Assembly (NCBI GenBank): GCA_029959085.1
Contig: JARWIR010000022.1
Location: 806,001 to 870,000, forward strand
Reading direction: 5' to 3'
Source: Nemophila menziesii
Taxonomy: Eukaryota > Streptophyta > Magnoliopsida > Boraginales > Hydrophyllaceae
Length of the DNA stretch: 64,000 bases
Shown here: positions 41,324 through 52,208 of the stretch, piece after piece
Layout of the letters: each line of letters opens with the position of its first letter
Numbering within the stretch: position 1 is the stretch's first letter
Notes under the pieces: generated by a model
Database searches by the model: none
Seen by the model: only the letters and a program-made list of their open reading frames with translations
Told to the model about the DNA's origin: nothing
Made by a program: the position numbers and the translations under genes

Positions 41324-43128
41324 GATTAGCTCGGGTTAACCGTTGGATGCCTTCAATTGCATTCGATTTCCTTAGGTTAACTTCGGATTATCCCTATTGT
41401 TCAACATTGGCCAAATTTTTTTTACACATGATAGAGTAAAAAAATGACTTAGAATCTAGAAAAGATGAAGTCATCATTCTTCTAATTCATCAATATTATC
41501 TACTATAAACGAATAAGATGAAATTAACAATTTATAAACCAATACGAATGTTAAAATTCGATACTTCATGAATCATATAATTCAAAAAAAGTTACAATTC
41601 AAAGTATAAAGATTTATACATTACTTAACTTTCCCCAAAAACTATTAAAAAATAATTCCTTTTACATCATAAACCTTCAAACACCTAGATTAATGAGGGT
41701 CTTGTTAGTCATCTCGGGTGCTCGGTCAACCTATTCAACCCTATATATTTCTTTTCACACAAAATATGTTAAGTACATAAGTTATTTAGAAGCTGTAGGA
41801 TTTAGAAAACTAAGATTCATTATAGACCTTAAAGTTTTACTAATTTAGGGAGTGAACTGCAAACTTGTATGGACTAAAATGCAAAGTGTTATAGTTTTAG
41901 AGACTGAAATGTAAAGTTTAGTAGCTTCTGGAACTAAAATGCAAAATCTTAGTGGATTGAACCCCAAGAAGTGTAACCTATTTTTATATCATTACGGTTT
42001 AGATTATAAAATATCATCGATCTCCGATTTATTACATCCATTACCTCCTGGACTATGAGAAGATTGAGAACTTATCCCCTGATTTTTTTATTAAAAAAAC
42101 AAATTTTCTTATTTAATTAACAATAGTATATTTAGAAGTTCCTAATAACCTAAACTTTAAAAACACAAATTTGAAACAAAAATAATAAAGCATCATACAC
42201 AAAATCATTCATTGGGAAAACTAGAAGAACCCTAATTTCAAAAATTCATGTTGCCCATTTTAGTAAACTCTTATGCCCATTAGAAAATCCAAGCTTGTGT
42301 AATTTGGACTTTGCCTCATTTAAACGAACCTTAAATTTTTATATAAGTCTTGTTTATTTTTCAGGAGGGAACAGTTCATAGAGTCTACAAGTCTTGTTCA
42401 TTTTTCAAACAATTTGTAAGAGTTCGAAAGTCTCTTGATCCTTTTTAAAGCCTGCGAAAGTATTACAAAATTGACCCATTTCGCCACTTATATTGAAAAA
42501 ACTTCCACCATCGCTACCTTGAGTGTTTCTAAGAGCGCCACCAAAACCAACATTGTTTTGTGGAAATGGAACCATATTGGTAGTCTCAAATTCACGAGAA
42601 CTAAAATTATCTGAGATTGTGTACCTAAATTTCCAAAACCGTCTAAAGGGGTGTTAGAAATTTGGCTGAGCATCATGGGCATGGTTTTTTTGGTGGTAAG
42701 AATAATTATACCAGAGATGGGTCAAGATTATTAAATAGTGTAGCTGGTGATGGTGAAAAAGAAGCAGAATAATCGAATGCTCCTTGAAACTGGGTGAAAA
42801 AGTTATGCTTTGGTGCTCAAGCATGTCGTTATTGTTAGCAATAACATTGTTATTAATGTTGTTATTTTTCATGTACCAATCTATATCATTTGTTGTACAT
42901 ACAAATTTGTTAATGGTGTTGAAAATTATTAGATAAGAAAAGAGTTTGAAAGATCTCAAAAGATGAGCTTGATCTAGAAATTTTATAGATCACTTTCCAT
43001 TATTGTCAATAACTAGAATTGTAAACATAAATATACCTATTATAAGTCGTCCTTATTAAGAATTTAAGTTAGCAATGAATGTCGTAATTGACATTAGAAT
43101 CACTGTATGCAAGTTTTTAATTTAATAT
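41324..43128 (+). repeat. Array copy 16, left part, cut by retrotransposon
   Basis: After a copy-13-like start this copy becomes copy-17-like. It is the first from the left to keep the long coding segment. It has lost most of the C-rich block (junction gaacttatcccctgatttt near 42070) and about 30 bp of the coding remnant near 42785. The unit stops at 43128, at aagtttttaatttaatat, where the LTR begins. Its tail reappears at 52219. Confidence 0.93.
42363..42870 (-). pseudogene. Asn-rich coding remnant, long form, copy 16
   Basis: Read on the minus strand, the copy starts at MKNNN and runs through LEHQSITFSPSF, but loses about 10 residues by deletion and changes frame. Downstream, an overlapping frame continues with SNTPLDGFGNLGTQSQ. 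Stops and frame changes make it non-functional. The product is not recognised. Confidence 0.5.
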
Positions 43129-44666
43129 TGGTGTCGCCTAGGGTCTGATAAAAATAAGATAAATAAAGTCTAGAAAACTATGCACTCTCACCCTAGACAG
43201 TCACAGTACTTCAAGTATTACAGGACGTATACAAGTTTTAGTTAGTAAGTTGAGTTCGTTCTCAGGGACTTAAGTGTTTTATACGAGTAGGTAACAATAA
43301 CAAGTAAGCAATAATTAATTAAAAGACAGAAAATAAAAGGAATAGATTTTCGAAATTAATAATTAAAACTAAGAAAATAAAGACAATAAAATAAAATACG
43401 AAGAATATGAGATGAGAAGTATAGCTTAGGTTTTGCTAGTATGCTCTAATCCTTCTAATTCTTTCTATTAGATCTAGTTAATAAGGGAGAGTATTAGCTC
43501 TTGTATACCTAGTCAGGATTCTAAATTCCCATTCCTTAGAACTTGAGAGCGACTAAGGGGGCTACGGACACACCACGAGGCTGGTTCAAATAGGCTTATC
43601 CTACGCCACTAGGGCCTTAAGCAATCAATTTCCATGCATGGTGATAGTGATTAAATTATACCCTAATGACTATCTAGTTAGAATCAGTTTTGTCAGGACT
43701 AATATCGACACTAGACGTTATGTGGTGTTTCAATAATTAGACACCCATCTAAGGTGACCATTAATTACTATTAATACAATCCTAAAGTGATCAGTTCTAG
43801 GACAGGCAATAAATCAAAACACATAAACAAATATAAAGATAAGAAGCTAATATCAGATTAAAACAAGTAATTCCCAAAGAAACTTAGATAGAAAGAAATT
43901 AGAATTCATAGATTATACATGATGCAAAACCCAAGCTATGGGAGGTTTAGTTCATACCTGAAGGAAATAAACTAAAAGAAATAATAAAAAACATCCTCTT
44001 GCTCTCTACAATTACTTGGAAGAATAAAACCTTAAAAACTAATTACTATGAGGCAAGGATGATTTACAAGTGATATAAGGGTGTATTTATAGGTGTTTAG
44101 AAGACCTGATTCGTTTTCTTGAAGGAGAGGTAAAGTAATGGACTCCAAGCCTAACTCAAATTCGTAACCCTAAAAACATGCAATCAGGCCCATTTTTCTT
44201 TTGGTCATAGAAGCTTTGATTTTTTTTCGTTTGATGCGTATGAATATACCAAATTCATCGTATCGGAAAGATCTTCAACTTTTCTCTTGACCATTTCTCC
44301 AAATTCCCCACCGTGTTTGAGATATAATCTGATTTGTGGTCGTAGGTGCAGAAATTCAGGATTAAGGCATGTTTTCCTTTCCCATGTTTTTAGCTTTTCT
44401 TTCCTTTATCTCCAATTACCATGCTTATCTCTTTCCATATCTTATAGTATTTGACTTGGACTCTAATTAATATCCATGATTATCTTTGAAGTTTCACACT
44501 AAATAAATAATTAAACCCAATATGCTCTAAAAATATTATTTTACTAAATCAAGACTCAAAATAGAAAAGTGCACTATTTCTCAAGAAAAACGACTATTAT
44601 GACTTCTAAATCACTAAAAATGATGTCTCATTCTAATATAAATTTATCACAAATGAGGAGACATCA
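43129..44666 (-). repeat. 3' LTR, full length (1538 bp)
   Basis: On the plus strand the LTR opens with TGGTGTCGCC and closes with GGAGACATCA. TGGTGTC and TGATGTC form the expected near-perfect terminal inverted repeats with TG/CA ends. The first 920 bp match the right LTR; the rest has no partner in the window. On the minus strand a TATAAATAC box sits at about 44083-44091, which places U3 between 44666 and about 44090 and R-U5 toward 43129. The outer boundary against the satellite at 43128/43129 is sharp. Confidence 0.9.
44083..44091 (-). promoter_or_regulatory. TATA box in 3' LTR
   Basis: The minus strand reads TATAAATAC here. It is the best TATA-box match in the LTR and would place transcription start roughly 25-35 bp downstream, at about 44050-44060. 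The right LTR has lost this box. Confidence 0.55.
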
Positions 44667-44683
44667 AGACCCCCAACTCGAAG
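44667..44683 (-). other. Polypurine tract next to 3' LTR
   Basis: On the minus strand the sequence immediately before the LTR start is cttcgagttgggggtct. This G-rich tract next to the TG terminus is where plus-strand DNA synthesis is primed in LTR retrotransposons. The purine run is short and interrupted, so the exact primer is uncertain. Confidence 0.55.
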
Positions 44684-45280
44684 TTGTATCGTCCCGATAT
44701 AATAAAGATAAAAACAAAGGGAAGTCTATAAATACACACTTATAGAATTTTCAACACAATGGGAAGAACATAGCAGAATATATAGTATAAACCTAAAGCA
44801 CCAACTCAGAAGATTTCATGCAACAATATTCATAAACTACATACCTGTACACTTCTCATATCCACAGTCATCACGGCTTGAATTCAAGATCAGATTAGTT
44901 TCGCAATGTAAGAAGGATTGGGACTTTACTCAGTTCCCCAAGAAAGCTATAGATTGTTCATCGAACTTCACTAGTATTCAAAGATCCACTTAACTACTCT
45001 CTAATGGCTCAATCACTTCTCAATTACATAACAAAGAATCAAAAGGTCTTTAAGGTTGTAATTTAGACTTAGGGACGGTATGATAGTATATTTGGATAAT
45101 TTAGAGTCAGCTTTTGGCTCTCTCCTCACTAGCCATCAACGAATTGCCCTAGAGCTTGAGTTACTCTCATAAAACGTTTCTCACTCAACCCAATAAATTC
45201 CTTGATGCACAAGTTAGCATCCCCAATAACCCAATTAAAGCATAAGATGTTCACATAAAAATCCACTTTGCCGGTCCGAA

Positions 45281-45299
45281 TATATATATATATATATAT
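45281..45299. repeat. TA microsatellite
   Basis: An uninterrupted run of nine to ten TA dinucleotides inside the retrotransposon 3' non-coding region. Confidence 0.95.
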
Positions 45300-45372
45300 T
45301 TTCTTTTCAAATCAATTTTTTCTTTTGTTATAGCCATGACTCTCTTTTTAATGTTAATATATCACGCTATTT

Positions 45373-45376
<4 letters not shown>

Positions 45377-45412
<36 letters not shown>
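45377..45412. repeat. AT microsatellite
   Basis: An uninterrupted run of about 18 AT dinucleotides, 80 bp from the other TA run. Such runs vary in length and are prone to sequencing error. Confidence 0.95.
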
Positions 45413-45414
<2 letters not shown>

Positions 45415-46290
45415 TTCTAATGCCCTTGTTGGCAAATTTAGCTCGTAGCTTCTTTTTCATTCACTATTACCCCGGCAACGGGTTACAATAAAAATCTGTG
45501 AATCATCATCAATATAAAGAACAGAGCACAGTTAATAAGCTCAAAAATCCCATACCAATAACAATTCCCATAATGGTGGACCCACCACCCAAAACTCAAG
45601 CTCTAAAACAACTGTCTATGAATCGCGATTCGAGTGCGGATCATATGGAAAAGTCCTATAATCTAAAGGTATATGGCTTATAATGTGTTTCAATAAAAAG
45701 TTTTAGAAAGGCAAGAAGGGTCTGAGAATGATATAGCATATAAAATCAAAAAAACAAGGTGAGAAGGTATAAAAAGGCTTCAAGTGGCTTCAATATGAAA
45801 GAACCGCCTTAATCACTTTCTACACTATGTAATTTCGTTGTTTTCTTACCTTTAGCACTTTCATCAAATGGGTTTGTCAACTAGCTTGTATCTCACGGCC
45901 TACACACTTTTCAAGGTTCCCTGAGATCGAACATACTTTCTATCGCATTGCTCACTAATCTTTTCTTTACTATCAACGTGTGTTTTCCTGCAAATACTCA
46001 AAGCATACAAATAACATAGCTCATAAATATACTACTTACTATCATCAATTCACTAAGCTTATGCTTTCAAGCTATTAAACACACTCTACATCTAATTCCC
46101 ATGTATCAAAAATTTTAATTTCTACCTAAAAACAGAAAAATGGAGATGAGAGACAACGAATCCCCACATCCCCAACTCAAAAATGAGTCGTGTCCCCACG
46201 ACTCGAAAAAGACTCGAAAAAGAAATTAAAATTAGCAGATAAAAGCATTTACAGAAATGGTAAGTAAGAAAGAGAACATATTCTCGAGGT

Positions 46291-47367
46291 TTATTGCCTC
46301 GCATTATTGACATCCAAGATCGGATTTGCTTGATCTTTCGTTAATTGCTCAAGGAGTTTCATGATGTGCACTTGATTAGCGTTGAGTTGTGCCACATCAT
46401 TGACTAAAGAAGTTTAAGCTGCTTCGAATTTGGTTAGACGCTCCTCCATCTTCTCTTGCCAACTTTGCTCCTTTTCTTCTTTCGAGACTTGTGTAGAACC
46501 CCGTTTTCGAAAGATATCCTTGATCCAAGCATTATCAATATAACTCGTCTTAAACTCGAGTTTCTCTTCTTCACCCAATGTTACATTCGCTTTTCGCACC
46601 AGACACGCGATCATAGTCGGAAATTTAACATTATAAACTGATTTAATAGAGGCCGAAAATCGTATCACTTCCTCATAGATCGAATGTGCCACATCTACCT
46701 CTTCTCCTCTCAAAATACAATCCAAAAGTAGAGCGTTCTTTTTAGTCACATCCAAAGTTCCGAAGACATTAGGAATAAGGAAATTGTGCCAAACTCTTGC
46801 ATCCGGTTGAAGATATTTGTAAGGCCAAGGTGCCTTCAATTCTCCCTTATGTGATTGCACTTTCTCCTTGTCTAAAACATGCTCAAAAAGTAATTCCTCT
46901 AATCGGAACACAACCTTTACTATCTCGGCTAAATAGAATTCCAAAACTAACTCATGACATAATTCAGAACGTCTTAACATGAACGTAGACCAACCCAATT
47001 TCGCACCAAGCTCTAAGAATCTCTTGTATTCTCCTGTACCAACTTCTTCCTTGAATACTTTCTCGTAAGCAAAAGGTAGCTCTTTTAATTGTTTCTCTGC
47101 AAAAGCTATCAAGGCCTTTGAAGCTTCCTCTTTTTCCCTGGGTGTAGGATCTTTGAAAGGTGGAAGTTGTGCTTTCTCCTTTGAATAAAAGTAAATCCTT
47201 TTACCATTTCAATCACACATAACTAGTTTTCATCCATCTTCAACATCGATTTTACCCTTTGTTTTAGAACTAGAACCTTTGTTATTTGATTTCTTCTCAA
47301 TTGAACCCAATACCTTGCTTTTCTTCACCTCTCTCTTGTTAGCTAATATTTCTGTTCTATTAGTCAT
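46291..47367 (-). pseudogene. Athila 3' ORF (plant transposon protein domain), with stops
   Basis: One minus-strand frame of 359 codons runs from an ATG at 47365-47367 to a TAA at 46291-46293. In-frame stops lie at 47230-47232 (TGA), 47209-47211 (TGA) and 46414-46416 (TAA). The longest uninterrupted part (46414-47112) encodes 232 residues, including ELGAKLGWSTFMLRRS, PDARVWHNFLIPNVFGT and a stretch around KKNALLLDCILRGEEVDV. The W-HNFL-P...ALLL..ILRGE pattern matches what I know of the putative plant transposon protein domain (Pfam Transposase_32 type) found in the extra ORF of Athila/Tat elements. Its function is unknown. The N-terminus is Lys/Ser-rich and the C-terminus may form a short coiled coil. 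The frame is otherwise well kept, so decay is recent relative to the pol deletion. Confidence 0.75.
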
Positions 47368-48351
47368 CTTCAATTGACCCCCAACTCAAAGCTTTAACAA
47401 CTCTTGAAATTTAAACTTGTGAATTTTTGGTTGAACAAGCTTGATTTGGTTTAGGAAAGGTGAATTGATGATGAATCTCTATGTGGGTAAGGTGAATTCT
47501 TGATGGATTGGCTTGGATTTAAGGAATTGTAGGATGAATTTTGAATATTTGTGCTCTTGATTCTTCAATTTAATGTGTTTGGTGAGAATTGGTTGCTTGA
47601 ATCTCCTTTGTAATAAAGTGGAGAGAAGATTTGATGTGTTTTTCTTGATGTTTGGGTAGTGTTTTGATGATTGGGGAAGGTTTTTATGAGCTTTAATGGA
47701 GTTGGGAGAGGTTTGGAGAAGAAAGAGAGGCTTGAGGTTTTGTAAATTCGGAATAATAAGCATTAACCCTCTTTTATAAGCTCCAACACGCATCTTTCTC
47801 TCTCTGGCGACGACCTACGGTGAACCGGACATATGGTGCGGTATAACGCAGCTTCTGTTGCTCCAAAAATTTTCGTCTTGTCAATAAACACGCGCCTCAT
47901 ACCCGTGGTACGGGTTTTTGGTCCTGCGGTGCACCGGAGTTGTAGGCGCGGTATACCGGACCCATCGTCCAGATTTTTTTTCTCCTCGGCATAAAACCTG
48001 AGGTACCAACACGTGGTACGGGTTTTTCCTCTCTGTGGTGTACCGCACTGCTGGTCAGATTTTTCCGAAATTTTTTGTTTCTCCTCCCAAACTTGATTTC
48101 TCCAATACCTAAGTATCAAAAACACTAATACCTTTCTCAAATATGCAATATCAAATAAAAACAACTAAACTAAACATAAACTACTAACATAAAAGACATA
48201 AAAACTTTAAAAAGTTGCGGGTTGTCTCCCGTACAGCAAACGTCTTTCAAAGTTAGACACGTTACCTCTATCAATATTTTCAAATATAGCCTCCCCAACA
48301 ACGAGTCAGGCTATGACCGTCAACTAATCTGCGCTTGATCCCCTTCTTGGG
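47368..48351 (-). other. Spacer between pol remnant and 3' ORF
   Basis: Non-coding by my reading. At about 48170-48350 lies a stretch typical of Athila spacers (minus strand ctgtacgggagacaacccgc). Between about 47810 and 48070 there is a GC-richer island with repeated motifs: cgtggtacgggttttt occurs twice (about 47902 and 48010), with related gcggtata and gtgtaccgcac segments. Open frames across it (47479-47793, 47763-48164) have no recognisable domain and odd composition; I do not call them genes. Confidence 0.6.
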
Positions 48352-48590
48352 TCAAATTTCTATCACCTTGGCTGAAACAACCTTTGTGACAATGAATGGT
48401 CCTATCCACGAGTCTTTGAAACTACGTGGCCTATTTTCGCGTTTGTGAGCTTTCCATAGTACTTCATGGCCAACCCCAAACTCAATGTTTGGCTCAGTAT
48501 CCACAGGCTTTAAGTGGATCTTCTCAGGAGGGACTTTGTGATGTGAAAGACTGTGGATGACATAAACGGTGGGATCTAACTTCCTTGGTT
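48352..48590 (-). pseudogene. Probable integrase C-terminal tail joined to protease
   Basis: This is the last 80 or so residues of the minus-strand frame that begins in protease. It includes GHEVLWKAHKRENRPRSFKD followed by SWIGPFIVTKVVSAKVIEI. The pattern of VL...R...SFKDSWIGPF.V..V resembles the integrase C-terminal end of Ty3/gypsy elements (typically G.KVL..NSRL.LFPGKL...W.GPF.V). It follows the protease with no reverse transcriptase, RNase H or integrase core between them, so an internal deletion of most of pol is inferred. The short length makes the family call moderate. The frame ends in a stop at 48352. Confidence 0.55.
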
Positions 48591-49001
48591 TCTTACCCAA
48601 GACATAGAAGGTCTCGGATACATTCTTTGCATGAAGGGTGATGGTCCCTTCTTGGAAGTTGATGACACTTTGACTTGTGGCCATGAAAGGCCGTCCAAGT
48701 ATGATTGGAACCTACTTATCTGCATCAAACTCAAGTATAACAAAGTTAGTAGGGATGACGATACTACCTGCACGGACTAAGACATCCTCCACTGTTCCCC
48801 ATGTCCTGGTAACTGAGTTGTAAGCGAACTGCAACTTCACTGGAGTTTTCTCTGATTCTGAAGTCCAAGTGTCTCGAACACGGACTTAGGCATAAGATTC
48901 ACACCGGAACCCACATCGTAAATAGCTTTCACCTTGAGCATACCATTAATTTGAATAGGAAGGTTGAAACTTCCCGGATCTTTAAGCTTTGTTGGTAGCT
49001 C
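48591..49001 (-). pseudogene. Retropepsin-like protease remnant (PR)
   Basis: The minus strand reads ELPTKLKDPGSFNLPIQING, then AIYDVGSGVNLMPKSVFETL and, further on, VPIILGRPFMAT. These correspond to the entry motif, the active-site loop (usual form in Athila is CDLGASINLMP; the Asp is at 48915-48917) and the ILGRPF motif near the end of aspartic protease in plant Ty3/gypsy elements. The remnant is broken by a frameshift near 48855-48870 (after ETLGL) and by a TAG at 48712-48714. It is in frame with the gag remnant upstream, as expected for a fused gag-pol. The active-site loop has DVGSG instead of DLGAS. Confidence 0.82.
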
Positions 49002-49016
49002 TCATTCACTTCTTCT

Positions 49017-51038
49017 TTAAACTCTCAGATTCTCTCTTGGGATCTCTACACTCGCTTCTTTCTCAGGAATAACTTGCGTAAAAACTTGTTGCGGTGTAAG
49101 TCCTTTCTTTGCGATCTCAAGCATTTGGGTGTTAATATTTTCAGGTGTATACGCCTCTACAAATGTCTTGAGTTCAGTGTCATCCTTAGGATTTGTATCA
49201 GGAATAGTTGGTGACACTTGTTGAACAACAGGTGGCGGTTCCACCTTCTCTTCTTCTTTCTCTTCTTGCACAGCAGGTGCAACTTCATCTTCAACTTTTG
49301 ATTCCTCCTTGGAGGCTTCTTTCTATTTCTCTTTAGCCAGCTCAGCTTGATAATCCATTACCGATCAAATTTCCTCTTGCATATCCTTCAGAAGCTGTAT
49401 AAATTCGGCTCTTTCTGAATCGTCCTCCACATAAACCTCAGAACAGTCAGATTCCACGGGGCTAGACTTGGTTGGTTCTTCTTCGGTACTCGGAACTTCC
49501 ACGGCACTAACGGCAGCATGCGGTACTTCCTTCTCTTTTTCTTCAATTTCAAGGCAAATAGCCTTACAAGATTCGAACCCAACATTGTCATCACCTCCTT
49601 CGATTGCCTTCAATTCTTTCTGTTCCATTAAATTCGTTAGAAGTTTGTTTAATTGTTCTACTTGAGTACCTAAAATCTGAATAGCGGCATCTTGTCCTCG
49701 TAACATCTCTTCCTGAGTGTTCATATTCGTGGTCAAACGATCCAAGATTTTTATTACTTGTTGATTGTCCATAGATCCTTCTTGAGGATACTGAGGTAAA
49801 GCTTTCTGATCTATCTCATCGGTATAGGCATCTTGAACAGGTTGTTGAGGGGGAGCAGGTCTATTTTCATGTTGATTTTGATACTGACCTCTTGGTTGGA
49901 AAAAGTTATTCAGGGGACGCGGTTGATAATGATTAGGATTAGCAGCCGCCTATGGATTTGAATACTGCATACCCGGATGATTTCGGTTACCAAATTGATA
50001 ACCTCCTCTGTTGGATATGAAGTAAACAGATTGTGGATTTGTTTCGCACTCTTCCCATGTATGATTATTAACCCCTCATTGTTGACAACCTTGTGCTTCG
50101 TGTACTACGTTTGCTGCGGCTAAATTCTTTTGCATTTCTAACTTCAGCTCTTTGATTTGATTCTCCAATGCGGATATTTGAGATGAGTTTGCAGTTTCTG
50201 CATCTAAACGAAGCGTTCCTCGGGTCTTTGCTAAAGGAGCTCGCGTTGAAGGCCACCTCCTTTCTTGTTCAATAATATTTTCCAAAACCTCGGAAGCTTC
50301 ATTATGGTTCATGGACACAAAATTACCCTTTCCAATTTTATCCACCTTCTCTCTACCTTTATCATTAAGACCTTCATAGTATATAGCAAGTTGTAGAGCG
50401 GGGGTATAACCATGGAGCGGACATCTAGCTAATTTATGTTGAAACCTTGTCCATGATTCTCCTACTGTTTCTCCATCTTCTTGACAAAATCTTGCAAGCT
50501 CGCTCTGATCTTTGAGTCTCATGCTCTTCGGATAAAAACGGTTAAAGAATGCGGCTTGAAGTTCTGTCCATGAATTGATTGTTCCAGGTGGTTGTCTATC
50601 TAGCCATTCGCTAGCTCTACTGGTTAAGAAGAACGAAAACATATGACAATAGAGTTGCTCGCGTGTAATGCCTGGAGTAACATAGGCATCACAAATCTGC
50701 ATGAACTTCTGAATCAATCTTACCGGATCTAGAATTGTTGTACCACTGTAGAGTCCATGACTTTGAAATTGACTGAGCATACCCGGATCGGGTCTAAATT
50801 TGATATTCTAGATCTCTGGAGGACGGTAACCTATTGGTTGAACATGAAACGGCACATGGAGGCCAGGAAGGTCTTGTTCAACACGGTTTTGATTAAGATT
50901 ATTCTGCATATTACCTCCTCCTTGTTGTTGTCCTTGTTGTTAGCCACCAGGTGGAATAGGTGGTGGTAGTGGTCCTCTTGGTAATCCTCCAGGTGGAACT
51001 CCAAGTGGTGGATTTAACGGATCTTGTACAGCTGACAT
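49017..51038 (-). pseudogene. Gag polyprotein remnant with in-frame stops
   Basis: A single minus-strand frame of 674 codons starts at the ATG at 51036-51038 (MSAVQDPLNPPLGVPPGG). It carries stops at 50940-50942, 50808-50810, 50076-50078, 49950-49952, 49365-49367 and 49323-49325 before the TAA at 49017-49019. The segment 50076-50780 (234 residues) shows the Retrotrans_gag pattern: SEWLDRQPPGTINSWTELQ, AAFFNRFYPKS, ARFCQEDGETVGESWTRFQ and CPLHGYTPALQLAIYYEGL. Downstream come a predicted coiled coil (ALENQIKELKLEMQ), Asn/Gln/Pro-rich spacer sequence and an acidic stretch. I see no CCHC zinc knuckle. Gag would form the virus-like particle in the cytoplasm. Most stops differ from a sense codon by one base, so this looks like decay after insertion. 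Confidence 0.88.
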
Positions 51039-51264
51039 CGCTCATCTAAAGGCTCTTTCCTCAGGAACTCGTTTGTTATAAGGTCTGAAGCTCCTCTGAG
51101 GCTCCGATAACGGAGGCCAAGAATTAAACACTGTGAAACCTGAAAAAGACTAAAGTAAACCACAAGCGTAAATCCGGAAAAATAAAAACTAAAAAACTGA
51201 AAAATAAAAATTAATTAAAAACTACTACTCGAAATAGATAACCCACGCGCTAACGAGACACAAG
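51039..51264 (-). other. Retrotransposon 5' leader
   Basis: Non-coding sequence between the primer binding site and the gag ATG. No motif is recognised beyond an A-rich stretch. Confidence 0.6.
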
Positions 51265-51282
51265 TCCCCGGCAGCGGCGCCA
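51265..51282 (-). other. Primer binding site, tRNA-Asp type
   Basis: The minus strand reads TGGCGCCGCTGCCGGGGA, six bases inside the right LTR. It matches the 3' end of plant tRNA-Asp, including the CCA complement, with one mismatch (C for T at position 9) relative to the usual TGGCGCCGTTGCCGGGGA. This site primes minus-strand DNA synthesis and is typical of Athila elements. Confidence 0.88.
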
Positions 51283-51288
51283 AAAACT

Positions 51289-52208
51289 TGGTGTCGCCTA
51301 GGGTGTGATAAAAATAAGATAAATAAAGTCTAGAAAACTACGCACTCTCACCCTAGATAGGCACAATACTGCAAGTATTACAGGACGTATGCAAGTCTTA
51401 GTTAGTAAGTTGAGTTCGTTCTCAGGGACTTAAGTGTGTTATACGAGTAGGTAACAATAACGAGTAAGCAATAATTAATTAAAAGACAAAAAAAAAAGGA
51501 ATAGATTTTCGAAATTAATAATTAAAACTAAGAAAATAAAGACAATAAAATAAAATACGAAGAATATGAGATGAAAAGTATAGCTTAGGTTTTGCTAGTA
51601 AGCACCAATCCTTCTAATTCTTTCTATTAGATATAGTTAATAAGGGAGAATATTAGCTCTTGTATACTAAGTCAGGATTCTAAATTCCCATTCCTTAGAC
51701 CTTGAGAGCGACTAACGGGGCTACAGACACACCACGAGGCTGGTTCAAATAGGGTTATCATACGCCACTAGGGCCCTAAGCAATCAATTTTCATGCATGG
51801 TGATAGTGATTAAATTACACCCTAATGACTATCTAGTTAGAATCAGTTTTGTCAGGACTAATATCGACACTAGACGTTATGTGGTGTTTCACTAATTAGA
51901 CACACATCTAAGGTGACCATCTAATTACTATTAAGACAATCCTAAAGTGATCGGTTCTAGGACAGGCAATAAATCAAAACACATAAACAAATATAAAGGT
52001 AAGAAGCTAATATCAGATTAAAACATGTAATTTCAAAAGAAACTTAGATCGAAAGAAATTAGAATCTATAGATTATACATGATGCAAAACCCAAGCTATG
52101 GGAGGTTTAGTTCATACATGAAGGAAATAAACTAAAACAAATAATAAAAGACATCCTCTAGCTATCTACAATAACTTGGAAGAATAAAACCTTAAGAACT
52201 AATTACTA
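51289..52208 (-). repeat. 5' LTR, truncated (920 bp)
   Basis: The sequence from TGGTGTCGCC matches 43129-44048 of the left LTR with roughly 5% differences and a few 1-2 bp indels, then stops. The missing 618 bp are the whole U3 with its TATA box; what remains is approximately R-U5. Transcription of the element from its own 5' end is therefore not expected. Confidence 0.9.

Larger units (their letters stand above)
1..43128. repeat. Left part of 2.7-kb macrosatellite array (copies 1-16)
   Basis: Sixteen head-to-tail copies of one AT-rich unit are visible, phased by the marker gattaattcgggttaacc. Most periods lie between 2727 and 2744 bp. Exceptions are copy 4 (2679 bp, two deletions) and copies 12 and 15 (2911 bp each, retaining an extra segment of about 170 bp). 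Copies differ by scattered substitutions and short indels, and neighbours are not always the closest relatives, which fits unequal crossing over and gene conversion. The monomer holds promoter-like, splice-like and degenerate coding segments, unlike a simple satellite. The array is interrupted at 43129 by an LTR retrotransposon and resumes at 52219. The array probably extends beyond both window ends. Confidence 0.97.
44684..46290 (-). other. Retrotransposon 3' non-coding region
   Basis: About 1.6 kb between the 3' ORF and the polypurine tract. I find no conserved coding frame on either strand; the small frames here are unsupported. It contains two TA microsatellites (45281-45299 and 45377-45412) and a short duplication, gactcgaaaaagactcg, near 46198. 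Long untranslated regions before the 3' LTR are usual in Athila-type elements. Confidence 0.7.
43129..52208 (-). mobile_element. Athila-like Ty3/gypsy LTR retrotransposon, deleted, non-autonomous
   Basis: The element is about 9.1 kb and reads on the minus strand. It has a full left-hand 3' LTR, a truncated right-hand 5' LTR, a primer binding site, and an internal region of 6622 bp. That region holds degenerate gag, protease, an integrase-tail-like segment and an extra 3' ORF. No reverse transcriptase, RNase H or integrase core can be found between protease and the tail, so the element could only have moved with enzymes supplied in trans. LTRs differ at roughly one base in twenty by eye, so the insertion is not recent. 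No target-site duplication can be read because the right flank is deleted. Assignment to Athila rests on the tRNA-Asp primer site, the ELPTKLKDPGSF motif before protease and the 3' ORF type. Confidence 0.92.

Noticed and set aside
43124..43128. Target-site duplication aatat at the left edge of the retrotransposon
   Set aside because: The right flank is deleted and replaced by filler, so no second copy can be compared.
47763..48164. 133-codon minus-strand frame in the GC-rich spacer
   Set aside because: No domain, Cys/Arg-rich unnatural composition, and it lies on a repeated-motif island. Taken as a chance frame.
49468..49665. Plus-strand frame opposite gag
   Set aside because: It is antisense to the gag frame, whose protein features are clear on the minus strand.
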